Source: PALSA-188 sp963720075 | Lineage (GTDB): Bacteria; Acidobacteriota; Terriglobia; Terriglobales; Acidobacteriaceae | Direction: 5' to 3' | Length of the DNA stretch: 64,000 bases | Assembly: GCA_963720075.1 (NCBI GenBank) | Contig: CAVREG010000016.1 | Coordinates: 310,001-374,000, forward strand | Shown: positions 16,126-24,868 of the stretch, piece by piece | Numbering within the stretch: position 1 is the stretch's first letter | Layout of the letters: each line of letters opens with the position of its first letter | Made by a program: the position numbers and the translations under genes | The notes under the pieces: model-generated | What the model saw: only the letters and a program-made list of their open reading frames with translations | Told to the model about the DNA's origin: nothing | Databases searched by the model: none

Positions 16126-16564
16126 GATTGTTCTCCTTTTGATGTGACGCTGATCGCGGTTGACTATCGCTGATGATCTCGTCGGACAGTAAAGCAGCCG
16201 GCTCCAGAGCAGCTGGGACATCGCTTCCGACGGCGTGTTCGACCGACATCAGCAATTCCTGATCGGGGTCCGGTTGCGGAGTCACGGGCGTGGCTGGCGA
16301 AACCGGCCTTATCAAGACGGCGCCTATCAGCACCAAGGCGACTGCGCTTGCCAACGTCATTACGGCCCGGCTGGAAAGTTTTTCATAGGCGCTGATCTTC
16401 GACCGAATCTCAATCCGCTGGCGCTGCCAGAAACAATCGGGTTGCTCCGCAGCTTCCGACGTTGATTCTGCTAAGTTGCCGAAGGTCCTCCGAATATACC
16501 GTTCATCGCTTTCCACAAGCAATTCGGTCAATTGTTCGTCATTTAGATTCCGAACGATCTGCAT
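16112..16564 (-). CDS. Single-pass membrane protein, probable anti-sigma factor
   Basis: A 150-residue protein with a helical cytoplasmic head (residues 1-65), one transmembrane helix (VMTLASAVALVLIGAVLI) and a Pro-rich acidic periplasmic tail. Position between an ECF sigma gene and a Spy-like gene suggests an anti-sigma factor. It lacks the zinc-binding HxxxCxxC motif of the common ZAS domain. It overlaps the sigma gene by 26 bases and the Spy-like gene by 14. The assignment rests on architecture and context. Confidence 0.6.
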   Translation of the reverse strand: MQIVRNLNDEQLTELLVESDERYIRRTFGNLAESTSEAAEQPDCFWQRQRIEIRSKISAYEKLSSRAVMTLASAVALVLIGAVLIRPVSPATPVTPQPDPDQELLMSVEHAVGSDVPAALEPAALLSDEIISDSQPRSASHQKENNHEDY

Positions 16565-17138
16565 AATTCTCCTTCACCGCTCCCCTCACTTTTTCGGTAG
16601 CGCGGAAGAGTTGCGCTTTCACGGTTCCAACCTGCAAGCGCAAAATCTCAGCGATCTCGATTAACGGCAGCTCCTCGGCAAACCGCAAAAGGAAGATCGC
16701 TCGTTGTTGCCCGGGAAGAAAATCAACCTTTCTCCATACTTCCGCAAGCCGCTCACGAGCCAATAGCACTCGCTCCGGAGAAGGAGATGCGGCTGCGGGA
16801 AGAGGAGCTGTTTCTCCCGCTTGGTCTAATCCAATCAATTTCTTCCAGAAAAAGTTCCGCCGGTTCTTGTTATGATCGCGGACCAAATTCGCCGCGATCT
16901 TCAGGAGCCAAGTGTCAATGCGGCACTCGCCGCGAAATCCTGAACGCTTCTGATAGGCCCGCAGAAAACATTCCTGAGTGAGCGTGCCCGCCACGTCCTG
17001 GTCTTTCACCAGGAGCCATATCACCCGGTACACGCGGCGCTGATGCAGGCGAATAATCTCGTCGAATCCTTCCGCCGAGATAATCTCTGCTTCCTGTTCC
17101 GACGCCGAGGTCAGGGGAGCCGTCCAAACTTTTTCCAC
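16539..17138 (-). CDS. ECF-family RNA polymerase sigma factor
   Basis: A 199-residue protein with region 2 (YRVIWLLVKDQDVAGTLTQECFLRAYQ, FRGECRIDTWLLKIAANLVRDH) and region 4 (LPGQQRAIFLLRFAEELPLIEIAEILRLQVGTVKAQLFRA). No extra domains. GTG start at 17138. It heads an operon with a membrane protein and a Spy-like chaperone and so probably responds to envelope damage. Its own promoter region at 17139-17230 has no clear ECF consensus by eye. Confidence 0.9.
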   Translation of the reverse strand: MEKVWTAPLTSASEQEAEIISAEGFDEIIRLHQRRVYRVIWLLVKDQDVAGTLTQECFLRAYQKRSGFRGECRIDTWLLKIAANLVRDHNKNRRNFFWKKLIGLDQAGETAPLPAAASPSPERVLLARERLAEVWRKVDFLPGQQRAIFLLRFAEELPLIEIAEILRLQVGTVKAQLFRATEKVRGAVKENYADRSESK

Positions 17139-17279
17139 GTTTAGGTTCCGTGCTATGACTATGGACGAGTTTCGCGAAACAAAGTTTACTGTGGTTTGAA
17201 AATTGCTGTTTGTTCGGCGCTACACATGGGCGAATTGCGGAACGGCTCTCCCATTCGCTAATTCCCGAAAGCCCCCCCG

Positions 17280-17288
17280 TGCTATAAT
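17280..17288 (+). promoter_or_regulatory. Extended -10 promoter element for yebC
   Basis: TGCTATAAT is an ideal extended -10 element about 90 bases before the yebC ATG. No good -35 is visible, as expected for extended -10 promoters. Confidence 0.5.
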
Positions 17289-17379
17289 TTCACTTCGCCA
17301 GCGTCGGTTTCGAGGTGATCTTGAGCTCTCCTGCGGCGAATCCTGTGCAATTCCGGTTTATTGAAGGCGAGGTCTATCC

Positions 17380-18126
17380 ATGTCTGGACACTCAAAATGG
17401 GCGACAATCAAGCATAAAAAAGGGGCGCTAGACGCCAAGCGCGGCAAAGTATTCACTCGCCTGATCAAGGAAATCAGCATTGCCGCAAAGAATGGCGGCG
17501 ACCCGGACACCAATCCTCGCTTGCGCGGAGCCATCCTGGCGGCCAAGTCTGAAAATATGCCCGCCGACAATATCAAGCGCGCCATTCAGCGCGGTACTGG
17601 CGAATTGCCGGGCGCGAACTACGAAGAGTTTTCGCTCGAAGGCTACGGTCCCGGAGGCGTCGCCGTTCTGCTCGACATTAATACCGACAATCGCAACCGT
17701 ACGGTGAGCGAAATCCGGCACGCCTTCGGCAAGAACGGCGGCAATATGGCCGACGCTGGCGCAGTCTCTTACATGTTCCATAAAAAAGGCGACATTGTGA
17801 TTCCAAAAACCTCGGCGAAAGAGGACGATCTAATGACAGTCGCACTCGACGCCGGCGCGGACGACCTTCACGATGACGGTGAAAACTGGGAAGTTCTCAC
17901 CGCGCCCTCCGCTTATGAAGCCGTGCTGGAAGCCGTTAAGAAAGCTGGTTTCGAGGTGACGTCTTCAAGCGTCACGATGATTCCTCAGAATTACATCAAG
18001 CTCGAAGGCGCGCACGCCGCCACCATGATTCGACTGATGGAAGCTTTGGAAGAACATGACGATGTACAGAACGTACATTCGAATTTCGATATTGATCAGA
18101 AGTTACTGGAAGAAGTTGCCGGATAA
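17380..18126 (+). CDS. yebC: YebC/PmpR-family protein
   Basis: A 248-residue member of the YebC/TACO1 family, with the invariant opening MSGHSKWATIKHKKGALDAKRGKVF and blocks RAIQRGTG, EGYGPGGVA and NRNRTVSEIRHAF. The family was first described as transcriptional regulators; recent work points to a role in helping ribosomes through difficult sequences such as polyproline. A rho-independent terminator follows directly, so it is probably monocistronic. Confidence 0.95.
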   Translation: MSGHSKWATIKHKKGALDAKRGKVFTRLIKEISIAAKNGGDPDTNPRLRGAILAAKSENMPADNIKRAIQRGTGELPGANYEEFSLEGYGPGGVAVLLDINTDNRNRTVSEIRHAFGKNGGNMADAGAVSYMFHKKGDIVIPKTSAKEDDLMTVALDAGADDLHDDGENWEVLTAPSAYEAVLEAVKKAGFEVTSSSVTMIPQNYIKLEGAHAATMIRLMEALEEHDDVQNVHSNFDIDQKLLEEVAG

Positions 18127-18148
18127 ATGCGCTGGAATGAGAAATTCA

Positions 18149-18171
18149 GCCGCCTATCTGGCGGCTTTTTT
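18149..18171 (+). terminator. Rho-independent terminator after yebC
   Basis: GCCGCC-TATCT-GGCGGC followed by six T, 23 bases after the yebC stop codon. Confidence 0.85.
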
Positions 18172-18343
18172 CTTTGTCAAGAGCTGATCCCGGTTAGTTT
18201 TCAACACTGCGGTGCATAATTCTGTGGAAAAGGTGGGTTTCTTGGCCGCAAGTGGTTAATAAATAATTGCTTCTGCATCTTGCACTGAGTTAAGTGCGAG
18301 GTTGTTCCAACTCTGTTTTTAGAAAAATAGGAAGAGTTTTGTT

Positions 18344-19084
18344 TTGAAAATTCGCCTCGACAAATTGCTGGTTGATCGCGGCCTCGTTTCGTCTTGCGAA
18401 CGAGCGCAGGCGCTTATCTTGGCCGGTAGAGTCTTGGTAGACGATCAGAAAGTTTTAACGGCGGGTGCGCCGACCGGGCAGGACGTGAGCCTTCGCCTGC
18501 TTGGCGAAGAGGCGAAATATGTGAGCCGGGGTGGTTTGAAACTTGAGAAGGCCATTGAGCATTGGAATATTGACGTTCGCGGAAAGGTCTGCCTCGATGT
18601 GGGCGCATCCACCGGAGGGTTCACCGACTGCCTCTTGCAACATGGTGCAGCCCGCGTCATTGCCGTTGATACTGGATATGGCCAAATTGATTTCCGTCTT
18701 CGAAGCGACCCTCGGGTTCGTCTCTTAGAAAAGACAAACGCGCGTTATCTTACGGAGGAGCAACTTGGCGAGCGTACAGATTTTATCGCGATGGATGTCT
18801 CTTTCATTTCGGCGACCGTTGTATTGCCTGCAGTGATCAAGGCCGCGTTTCCGGATTCAAAAGCAGGCCGGCAAATAATGATTCTGGTTAAACCACAATT
18901 CGAAGTGGATCGTAATGACGTGAAAAAAGGCGGCATCGTACGCAATGTCGAAGCGCAAAACGCATCGGTGGAGAAGGTTCGTAATTCCCTGCTAGCCCTG
19001 CAATGTAAAGTAACGGATGTCATCGAGTCTCCGATCCTTGGTGCGGAGGGTAATCGAGAGTTTCTGTTATATGGAATGTTTTGA
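18344..19084 (+). CDS. tlyA: TlyA-family rRNA 2'-O-methyltransferase
   Basis: An N-terminal S4 RNA-binding domain (IRLDKLLVDRGLVSSCERAQALI, about residues 1-60) is joined to an FtsJ-like Rossmann methyltransferase. The SAM-binding loop is CLDVGASTGGFTDCLL, and the acidic motif is FIAMDVSFIS. TlyA enzymes methylate cytidines in 16S and 23S rRNA. The TTG start at 18344 is supported by AGGAAGAG 8-10 bases upstream. nadK follows on the same strand, a common pairing. Confidence 0.92.
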   Translation: MKIRLDKLLVDRGLVSSCERAQALILAGRVLVDDQKVLTAGAPTGQDVSLRLLGEEAKYVSRGGLKLEKAIEHWNIDVRGKVCLDVGASTGGFTDCLLQHGAARVIAVDTGYGQIDFRLRSDPRVRLLEKTNARYLTEEQLGERTDFIAMDVSFISATVVLPAVIKAAFPDSKAGRQIMILVKPQFEVDRNDVKKGGIVRNVEAQNASVEKVRNSLLALQCKVTDVIESPILGAEGNREFLLYGMF

Positions 19085-19146
19085 GGAGCATTAAGTCCCC
19101 ACCATTCAATCTTGCCGCAATCTTTCTGTACAATTCAAACTTCAAT

Positions 19147-20034
19147 ATGACTAGCGTGAAAGACAGCAATCCTCCCGCCGTTAAGACGGTGGCCGTAGTT
19201 TCCAAGCCAGGCAAGCCGGAGTTGGCGACCATCGTTCCCGGACTCCTTGACTGGTTTCGTCAGCACCAATACCAGATCGTCGTGGATCCTGAGACCGCTC
19301 CTTATGCCGCCGAAGTCAGAAGTGTTCCGCGAGAGGAAATGGGTTCCCTACCGCTTAAATTTGTAGTCGTATTAGGAGGCGACGGAACTCTGCTCTCCGC
19401 GGCCCGCGCCGTGGCGATGGCTGGCATTCCGGTCCTTGGAGTCAACTTGGGATCGCTTGGCTTCCTCACCGAGGTTCCCCTTGAAGAAATGTACCCAACC
19501 CTCCAGGGCATCGAGGAGGGCCGCTGCACAGTAGAGACTCGTTCCATGGTGCGGTGCGAAGTTGTTCGCAAAGAAATCTCAGTGGCGCACTACGACGCAC
19601 TGAACGATGTGGTGATGGGCAAGGGCACCATCGCGCGCTTGAACTATTGCGAAGTTTTTATTGACGGGCTTTTTGTATCCAGCTACAAGGCCGATAGTCT
19701 GATTGTCTCCACGCCGACAGGTTCTACCGCCTATTCGTTGGCAGCGGGCGGCCCGATCGTAATGCCTTCCGTCGAGGCGCTGCTGATCACGCCTGTCTCC
19801 GCGCACTCGTTGACCCACCGTCCGCTCGTGGTTTGTGATACGGCCAAGATTGAAATCGTCGTCAACACGGGAAGCGATGAGGCCTATTTAAGCATTGACG
19901 GACAGATAGGCATGCCGATCTACGATGGCGACCGCATCCTATGCCGCAAGTCCGATCAACAAGTGAAGCTTATGCGCATCAAGGGAACGTTCTTTGACGT
20001 GCTCCGCAACAAGCTGAAGTGGGGACAGAGGTAA
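19147..20034 (+). CDS. nadK: NAD kinase
   Basis: Phosphorylates NAD to NADP. The diagnostic GGDGT lies at residues 77-81 (VVLGGDGTLLSAARAV), followed by NLGSLGFLTE and the SPTGSTAYSLAAGGPIV-type motif (here STPTGSTAYSLAAGGP). The ATG at 19147 is preferred over the longer frame from 19081, whose first 22 residues are unlike the family. Downstream of tlyA with a 62-base gap. Confidence 0.94.
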   Translation: MTSVKDSNPPAVKTVAVVSKPGKPELATIVPGLLDWFRQHQYQIVVDPETAPYAAEVRSVPREEMGSLPLKFVVVLGGDGTLLSAARAVAMAGIPVLGVNLGSLGFLTEVPLEEMYPTLQGIEEGRCTVETRSMVRCEVVRKEISVAHYDALNDVVMGKGTIARLNYCEVFIDGLFVSSYKADSLIVSTPTGSTAYSLAAGGPIVMPSVEALLITPVSAHSLTHRPLVVCDTAKIEIVVNTGSDEAYLSIDGQIGMPIYDGDRILCRKSDQQVKLMRIKGTFFDVLRNKLKWGQR

Positions 20035-20085
20035 ACTTTTCTGCGACCCAAATCAGTCATCCCGAGAGCAGTTACGACCTTTGGC

Positions 20086-21792
20086 TTGAAATGCCTGCTC
20101 GTTATTTTGTTGGCTTTGGTGCCTGTCTCCGCCATGCCCGAATCGAAGCCGGATTCGAAACCGGCTGCGGGACTGATTATCACGAACGCCAAAGTCTGGA
20201 CAGGCGATTCAACCCAGCCAACGGCCGAAGCGGTTGCTGTCATTGGCGATCGCGTCGTTGCAGTCGGTTCGGCACGCGACATTGATTCGTGGCGAGGACC
20301 CGAAACGCGAACGATAGACGCCCGCGGAAAGCTTCTAATTCCCGGCTTCAACGACGCGCATGTGCATTTCGTTGAAGGCGGGGCTCAACTCGACTCCATT
20401 CAGCTCAATGATGCGGCCAGCGCTTCGGAATTCACTCATCGCGTTGCGGAACGAGCCGGGAACACGCCGAAAGGCGAGTGGATTCTCAACGGAGATTGGG
20501 ATGAAACGAAATGGAATCCGCCGCAGTTGCCTACGAAAGAGCTGATTGATCCGGCAACTCCTGACAATCCAGTTTTTCTCGATCGCTACGACGGCCACAT
20601 GGCCCTGGCAAACTCGGTGGCTTTGCGCATGGCAGGAATCACGGCGCAGACACCTGATCCTCCGGGTGGGGTCATCGTGCGGGACGAAAACGGAAATCCA
20701 ACTGGTGCTCTGAAAGACGCCGCCAAAGATTTCGTCCTCAAATTGATTCCCACTCTCTCGCATGACCAGCGGATGCGCCAAGCCAGGCGGGCTCTTGCTT
20801 ATGCCGCATCCCTTGGACTGACGAGCGTACAAGAAATGAACGACCCGGAAACGGACAGTTTCGCTGACCTTGAAGTGTATTCTGAGTTGCTAGAGCGCGG
20901 CGAACTCACCGCTCGCATTTACGTTGCACCGGCGATCACAGATTGGCGAAGGCAGGCTAGTGTTGGAATTCGCCACGGATTTGGCTCGTCCTATCTTCGC
21001 ATTGGCGCGGTCAAAGGATTTGCCGATGGGTCCTTGGGTTCACGCACGGCGTACTTCTTTCAGGCGTATAGCGATGCGGCAAATAACTTTGGCCTCTTGA
21101 ACAAAGAGATGCAACCGCTATCGCGTATGCAGGACTGGATGATGCAATCCGACGCCGCAGGCCTACAAATTTGTACGCACGCCATCGGTGATCGCGCGAT
21201 TTCAACTGTGCTTGATCTTTACGGTGAAGTAGTGAAGGCTCATGGACCTTCCGATCGCCGCTTGCGCATTGAGCATGCGCAACACATGGCCGCCAAAGAT
21301 TTCGATCGTTTTGCGCAGTTGCATGTCATCGCATCGGTGCAGCCCTATCAGGCAATTGACGACGGACGCTGGGCCGAAAAGCGCATCGGCCACGACCGCG
21401 CCAGCCGCACTTATGCTTTTCGCACTTTCCTGAATCATGGCGTCCGTCTCGCGTTTGGAACTGATTGGCCGGTCGTACCACTCAATCCTTTGTTGGGGAT
21501 TTACGCCGCAGTGACACGAGCGACGCTGGACGGCAAATACCCCGGCGGTTGGTTCCCTGAGCAGAAACTTACGGTGCCCGAAGCAGTCGCGGCTTATACG
21601 ATGGGATCGGCCTACGCCGAATTTCAAGATAAAGAAAAGGGATCCATTACGGCCGGAAGATTGGCGGACATGGTTTTGCTAAGCAAAGATATTTTTTCTA
21701 TTGATCCCACCGAAATCAGAAATGTAAAAGTACTAAAAACAATTGTCGGCGGGAAAGTAGTGTGGGATGCGAACGCGTCGCACAGTAACTGA
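20086..21792 (+). CDS. Exported metal-dependent amidohydrolase (YtcJ-like)
   Basis: A 568-residue amidohydrolase of family 3. A signal peptide (CLLVILLALVPVSAMP) is followed by the metal-site HxH in FNDAHVHFVEGG, a long central insertion, HAIGDRA, and the C-terminal FGTDWPVVPLNPLLG with the catalytic Asp. Relatives hydrolyse amide or carbamate bonds in small molecules; the substrate is unknown. The start is TTG at 20086. An ATG at 20090 is out of frame. Confidence 0.87.
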   Translation: MKCLLVILLALVPVSAMPESKPDSKPAAGLIITNAKVWTGDSTQPTAEAVAVIGDRVVAVGSARDIDSWRGPETRTIDARGKLLIPGFNDAHVHFVEGGAQLDSIQLNDAASASEFTHRVAERAGNTPKGEWILNGDWDETKWNPPQLPTKELIDPATPDNPVFLDRYDGHMALANSVALRMAGITAQTPDPPGGVIVRDENGNPTGALKDAAKDFVLKLIPTLSHDQRMRQARRALAYAASLGLTSVQEMNDPETDSFADLEVYSELLERGELTARIYVAPAITDWRRQASVGIRHGFGSSYLRIGAVKGFADGSLGSRTAYFFQAYSDAANNFGLLNKEMQPLSRMQDWMMQSDAAGLQICTHAIGDRAISTVLDLYGEVVKAHGPSDRRLRIEHAQHMAAKDFDRFAQLHVIASVQPYQAIDDGRWAEKRIGHDRASRTYAFRTFLNHGVRLAFGTDWPVVPLNPLLGIYAAVTRATLDGKYPGGWFPEQKLTVPEAVAAYTMGSAYAEFQDKEKGSITAGRLADMVLLSKDIFSIDPTEIRNVKVLKTIVGGKVVWDANASHSN

Positions 21793-22102
21793 GAATTTGG
21801 CGACATTTCCCGTGGCCGTTAGTACACCGCAGAAACGAAAATTGGTGTGTACCTCCGGCCCCTTGACCATCAAGCGATTCGATCCTAAATTTCCTCTAAT
21901 GTTTTTCTAATCATTCCAGGCGTTCCGCGCTAGGTAGGGTTTAGCCCTTCAATACAGCTCGCTTCGTATCGGTACCGGTTATCGCTTTGGCCTGAACACC
22001 GATTCGAATATTGATGCTGGTTCCGATGTGGTTCGCGCCGCTGTTCCAGAAAGCAAAATTCCGCTGTTGCAGGAGTGTGTCTATCCCTGCGTGGAGGAGC
22101 GA
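21793..22102. other. Intergenic region, nothing recognised
   Basis: No coding frame, hairpin-plus-T terminator or repeat stands out between the amidohydrolase and the di-haem cytochrome. It is AT-richer than its surroundings around 21880-21915. Confidence 0.4.
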
Positions 22103-23536
22103 ATGAAATCCCACAATTTGCGTAGGATGGCTCTGTGCTTTTGCATCCCGATATTGACCGCCTCGACAGTACTCGGCCAGAAAGATCCTGGACCCCGACC
22201 TGGGCCCCCTGCGGCGGGGAGCTATTATCCAACGTTAAACTCGAATGAGGTGAATTTCTTCAACCAAGCGGTTGCGCGCTTCCTGGAAGTGGATTCTGTA
22301 TCCGGACAAGTACCCGGTGAAGCCGGCGTGGGATTAGGCCCAACGTTCAATGGCAATAGTTGTGCGATGTGCCACGCCCAGCCCACGATTGGCGGAAGCA
22401 GTCCTGGCCTGAGCAGTCCACAGAACCCGGTTCGAAATCCGCAGGTGGGACTCGCCACCCTCGATGGTGGCGCCAACACGGTTCCGGAGTTCATCACTGC
22501 CGACGGCCCGGTTCGGGAGGCCAGGTTCGTTAGAAACCCCGACGGCACACCGGACGGCGGAGTCCACGGTCTGTACACAATTGCAGGGCGCATTGACGCT
22601 CCGGGCTGCACTCTGGCGCAGCCGGATTTTGCCCAAGCCATCGCCCAAAACAATATAATCTTCCGCGTTCCGACCGCGGTATTTGGCCTTGGGTTAGTGG
22701 AAGCCACGCCAGACTCCACTTTGCGGGCGAACTTGGCAGCGAATCAAGCTCTGAAATCACAACTGGGCGTTGCTGGAAACCTGAACACCAGCGGCAATGA
22801 CGGCACGGTCACCCGGTTTGGTTGGAAGGCCCAAAACAAGTCATTGGCAATTTTCGCGGGCGAGGCTTACAACGTCGAGCAAGGGGTGTCGAACGAGCTT
22901 TTCCCCGACGAACGATCCGCTATCCCGGGCTGCGTTTTCAATGGATCGCCGGAAGACAGTAGCAATATGCTCAATAGCAATACGGGCAGTTCAAATTACG
23001 GCACCGCCCTTGGAACTGTCTCTGAGATGTCGTCTGACCTGGTTAATTTCGCTCTGTTCGCCCGGCTTTCTGCGCCGCCCTCGCCGGGACCTCAATCTTT
23101 GTCCACGCAAAATGGAGCCCAGATTTTCAATCGCGCCGGTTGCGCACTCTGCCATTCCCCTACTCTCACCACCGGGAAGTCGGTTTATACCGGCATGTCT
23201 AACGTCGCATACCACCCTTACTCAGACTTTGCATTACATCACATGGGAAGCAGGCTGGCGGATGGGATCAGCCAGGGCGCGGCCGGCCCAGATCAGTTCC
23301 GCACAGCCCCGTTGTGGGGTTTGGGTCAGCGTTTATTTTTCTTGCACGACGGTCGCACATCGGACTTGTTGCAGGCTATCGAAGCTCATGCCGATTGTGG
23401 AAATCAAGGCGATGATTCCCGGCGGCCCAGGACAACGGAGCACTGTGGGTCTGAATCGAATAAGGTGATTAACAACTTCAACAATCTCAGTCCAGCGCAA
23501 CGGCAGGATATGCTGAATTTCTTGCGCTCGCTGTAA
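22103..23536 (+). CDS. Secreted di-haem c-type cytochrome (DUF1111/DHOR-like)
   Basis: ATG at 22103 follows GGAGGAG. A signal peptide (MALCFCIPILTASTVLG) leads into a mature protein with two haem c sites, CAMCH at about residue 90 and CALCH at about 350. The pattern FNGNSCAMCHAQPTIGGSSPG and the LFFLHDGRTSDLLQAIEAH block fit the di-haem oxidoreductase/DUF1111 group, thought to be periplasmic peroxidase-like enzymes. The physiological partner is unknown. It converges closely on lysA (9-base gap). Confidence 0.82.
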   Translation: MKSHNLRRMALCFCIPILTASTVLGQKDPGPRPGPPAAGSYYPTLNSNEVNFFNQAVARFLEVDSVSGQVPGEAGVGLGPTFNGNSCAMCHAQPTIGGSSPGLSSPQNPVRNPQVGLATLDGGANTVPEFITADGPVREARFVRNPDGTPDGGVHGLYTIAGRIDAPGCTLAQPDFAQAIAQNNIIFRVPTAVFGLGLVEATPDSTLRANLAANQALKSQLGVAGNLNTSGNDGTVTRFGWKAQNKSLAIFAGEAYNVEQGVSNELFPDERSAIPGCVFNGSPEDSSNMLNSNTGSSNYGTALGTVSEMSSDLVNFALFARLSAPPSPGPQSLSTQNGAQIFNRAGCALCHSPTLTTGKSVYTGMSNVAYHPYSDFALHHMGSRLADGISQGAAGPDQFRTAPLWGLGQRLFFLHDGRTSDLLQAIEAHADCGNQGDDSRRPRTTEHCGSESNKVINNFNNLSPAQRQDMLNFLRSL

Positions 23537-23545
23537 GCGCGCTAC

Positions 23546-24868
23546 TTAAATTTCACCGCGCAGTAAGTCAGCCATGGTCTCGCGACGCCTGATTACTTTG
23601 GCGGACTTCTCGTCCACCAAAATCTCCGCCGCACGCGGTCGCGTATTGTAATTCGACGCCAGGACCATTCCGTAAGCGCCCGCGTCCAGGATAGCCAGCA
23701 GGTCACCTTCGTTTACCGGCGGGAGACTCCGGTCTCGCGCGAAGAAATCTCCGGTCTCGCATACTGGGCCGACGATATCTACGGTTTGCCGCGATGGTGC
23801 GTCTTCCCCGTCTACAGCAACTATCTCGTGATGGGCCTGATATAGTGAGGGCCGAATCAGGTCGTTCATCGCGGCGTCCACTACCAGGAATTGCTTTGCG
23901 CCGTTCCGCTTTTTGTAAAGCACCTCGGTTAGCAGAATTCCCGCGGGCGCAATAATCGAGCGTCCCGGCTCCAGCAGAAGGTGAACGTCAAGCTTACGCA
24001 AGGGCCTGAGCAGCGCGTCAGCGTATTCCGCAGCCGATGCTTCAACTTCGCTCGAATGATGCGCGTACGAAATTCCGAGGCCGCCTCCGGCATCAACATA
24101 TTCAATTCGGTGCCCGTCGGACCGAAGTCCCCGTACTAACTCAGCGACGCGTTCCATCGCGGCGGCGAATGGTTTCATGTCGGTGATCTGGGAGCCGATG
24201 TGAACGCTCACTCCAGCAACCTTCAAGTTTTTTGCAGCGGATGCCTTGGCGTAAAGCCCACGAGCTTCGCCGATAGGAACTCCAAATTTGTGCTTTTGCA
24301 GCCCCGTGGAAATGTAGGGATGCGTCTTTGCGGGAACATCCGGATTCACCCTGAAGGCAATTTGTACCGGCCGCTTTGCATGAGCCGCGCAATCCGCAAG
24401 AACTCGCAGTTCCGATTCGCTTTCCAGATTGAACAGCAGAATGCCGGCTCCAATGGCCGCCAGCATCTCATCGCGAGTCTTGCCCACGCCCGAGAAAACG
24501 ACACGATTTGCTGGCCGTTTGTCCGCACGTAGAACCCGAGCCAGTTCGCCTCCCGAAACCACATCAAAGCCGCAACCAGCCTTGGCCAGAAGTCTCAGAA
24601 CGCTGAGATTCGAATTGGCCTTCACCGAATAACAAATCGTATGCGGAACTTTACGGAATGCCCGCTCAAACGCCTCGACGCGGCGCCGAATCGTTGACGC
24701 AGAGTAAACATACAGGGGCGTACCAAAACGTTTAGCGAGCTGCGAGAGTGGCAAACTTTCACAATAAAAGGTCGCTTTCGCGGGGTTAGAAGAGCTGCCG
24801 GATTTCCGCACATCGCGGAAAACGAAGCCGGGAGGCCTCCCATCCAGACGGTAGGTCCGCGCCTTCAA
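23546..24868 (-). CDS. lysA: Diaminopimelate decarboxylase
   Basis: The last step of lysine synthesis, decarboxylating meso-diaminopimelate with pyridoxal phosphate. PLP binds Lys83 in CYSVKANSN. The His in GVSVHIGSQI, the Gly-rich YVDAGGGLGI, and the substrate-site EPGRSI and GPVCETGDFFARD are all present. The TTG start at 24868 overlaps the upstream phosphatase stop (TTGA), so translation is coupled. There is no ATG near the N-terminus. Confidence 0.93.
   Translation of the reverse strand: MKARTYRLDGRPPGFVFRDVRKSGSSSNPAKATFYCESLPLSQLAKRFGTPLYVYSASTIRRRVEAFERAFRKVPHTICYSVKANSNLSVLRLLAKAGCGFDVVSGGELARVLRADKRPANRVVFSGVGKTRDEMLAAIGAGILLFNLESESELRVLADCAAHAKRPVQIAFRVNPDVPAKTHPYISTGLQKHKFGVPIGEARGLYAKASAAKNLKVAGVSVHIGSQITDMKPFAAAMERVAELVRGLRSDGHRIEYVDAGGGLGISYAHHSSEVEASAAEYADALLRPLRKLDVHLLLEPGRSIIAPAGILLTEVLYKKRNGAKQFLVVDAAMNDLIRPSLYQAHHEIVAVDGEDAPSRQTVDIVGPVCETGDFFARDRSLPPVNEGDLLAILDAGAYGMVLASNYNTRPRAAEILVDEKSAKVIRRRETMADLLRGEI

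Noticed and set aside
22797..23468. 223-aa frame within the di-haem cytochrome gene
   Set aside because: Same-strand shadow; composition rich in Arg/Ser/Pro and no motif, whereas the cytochrome frame has haem sites.
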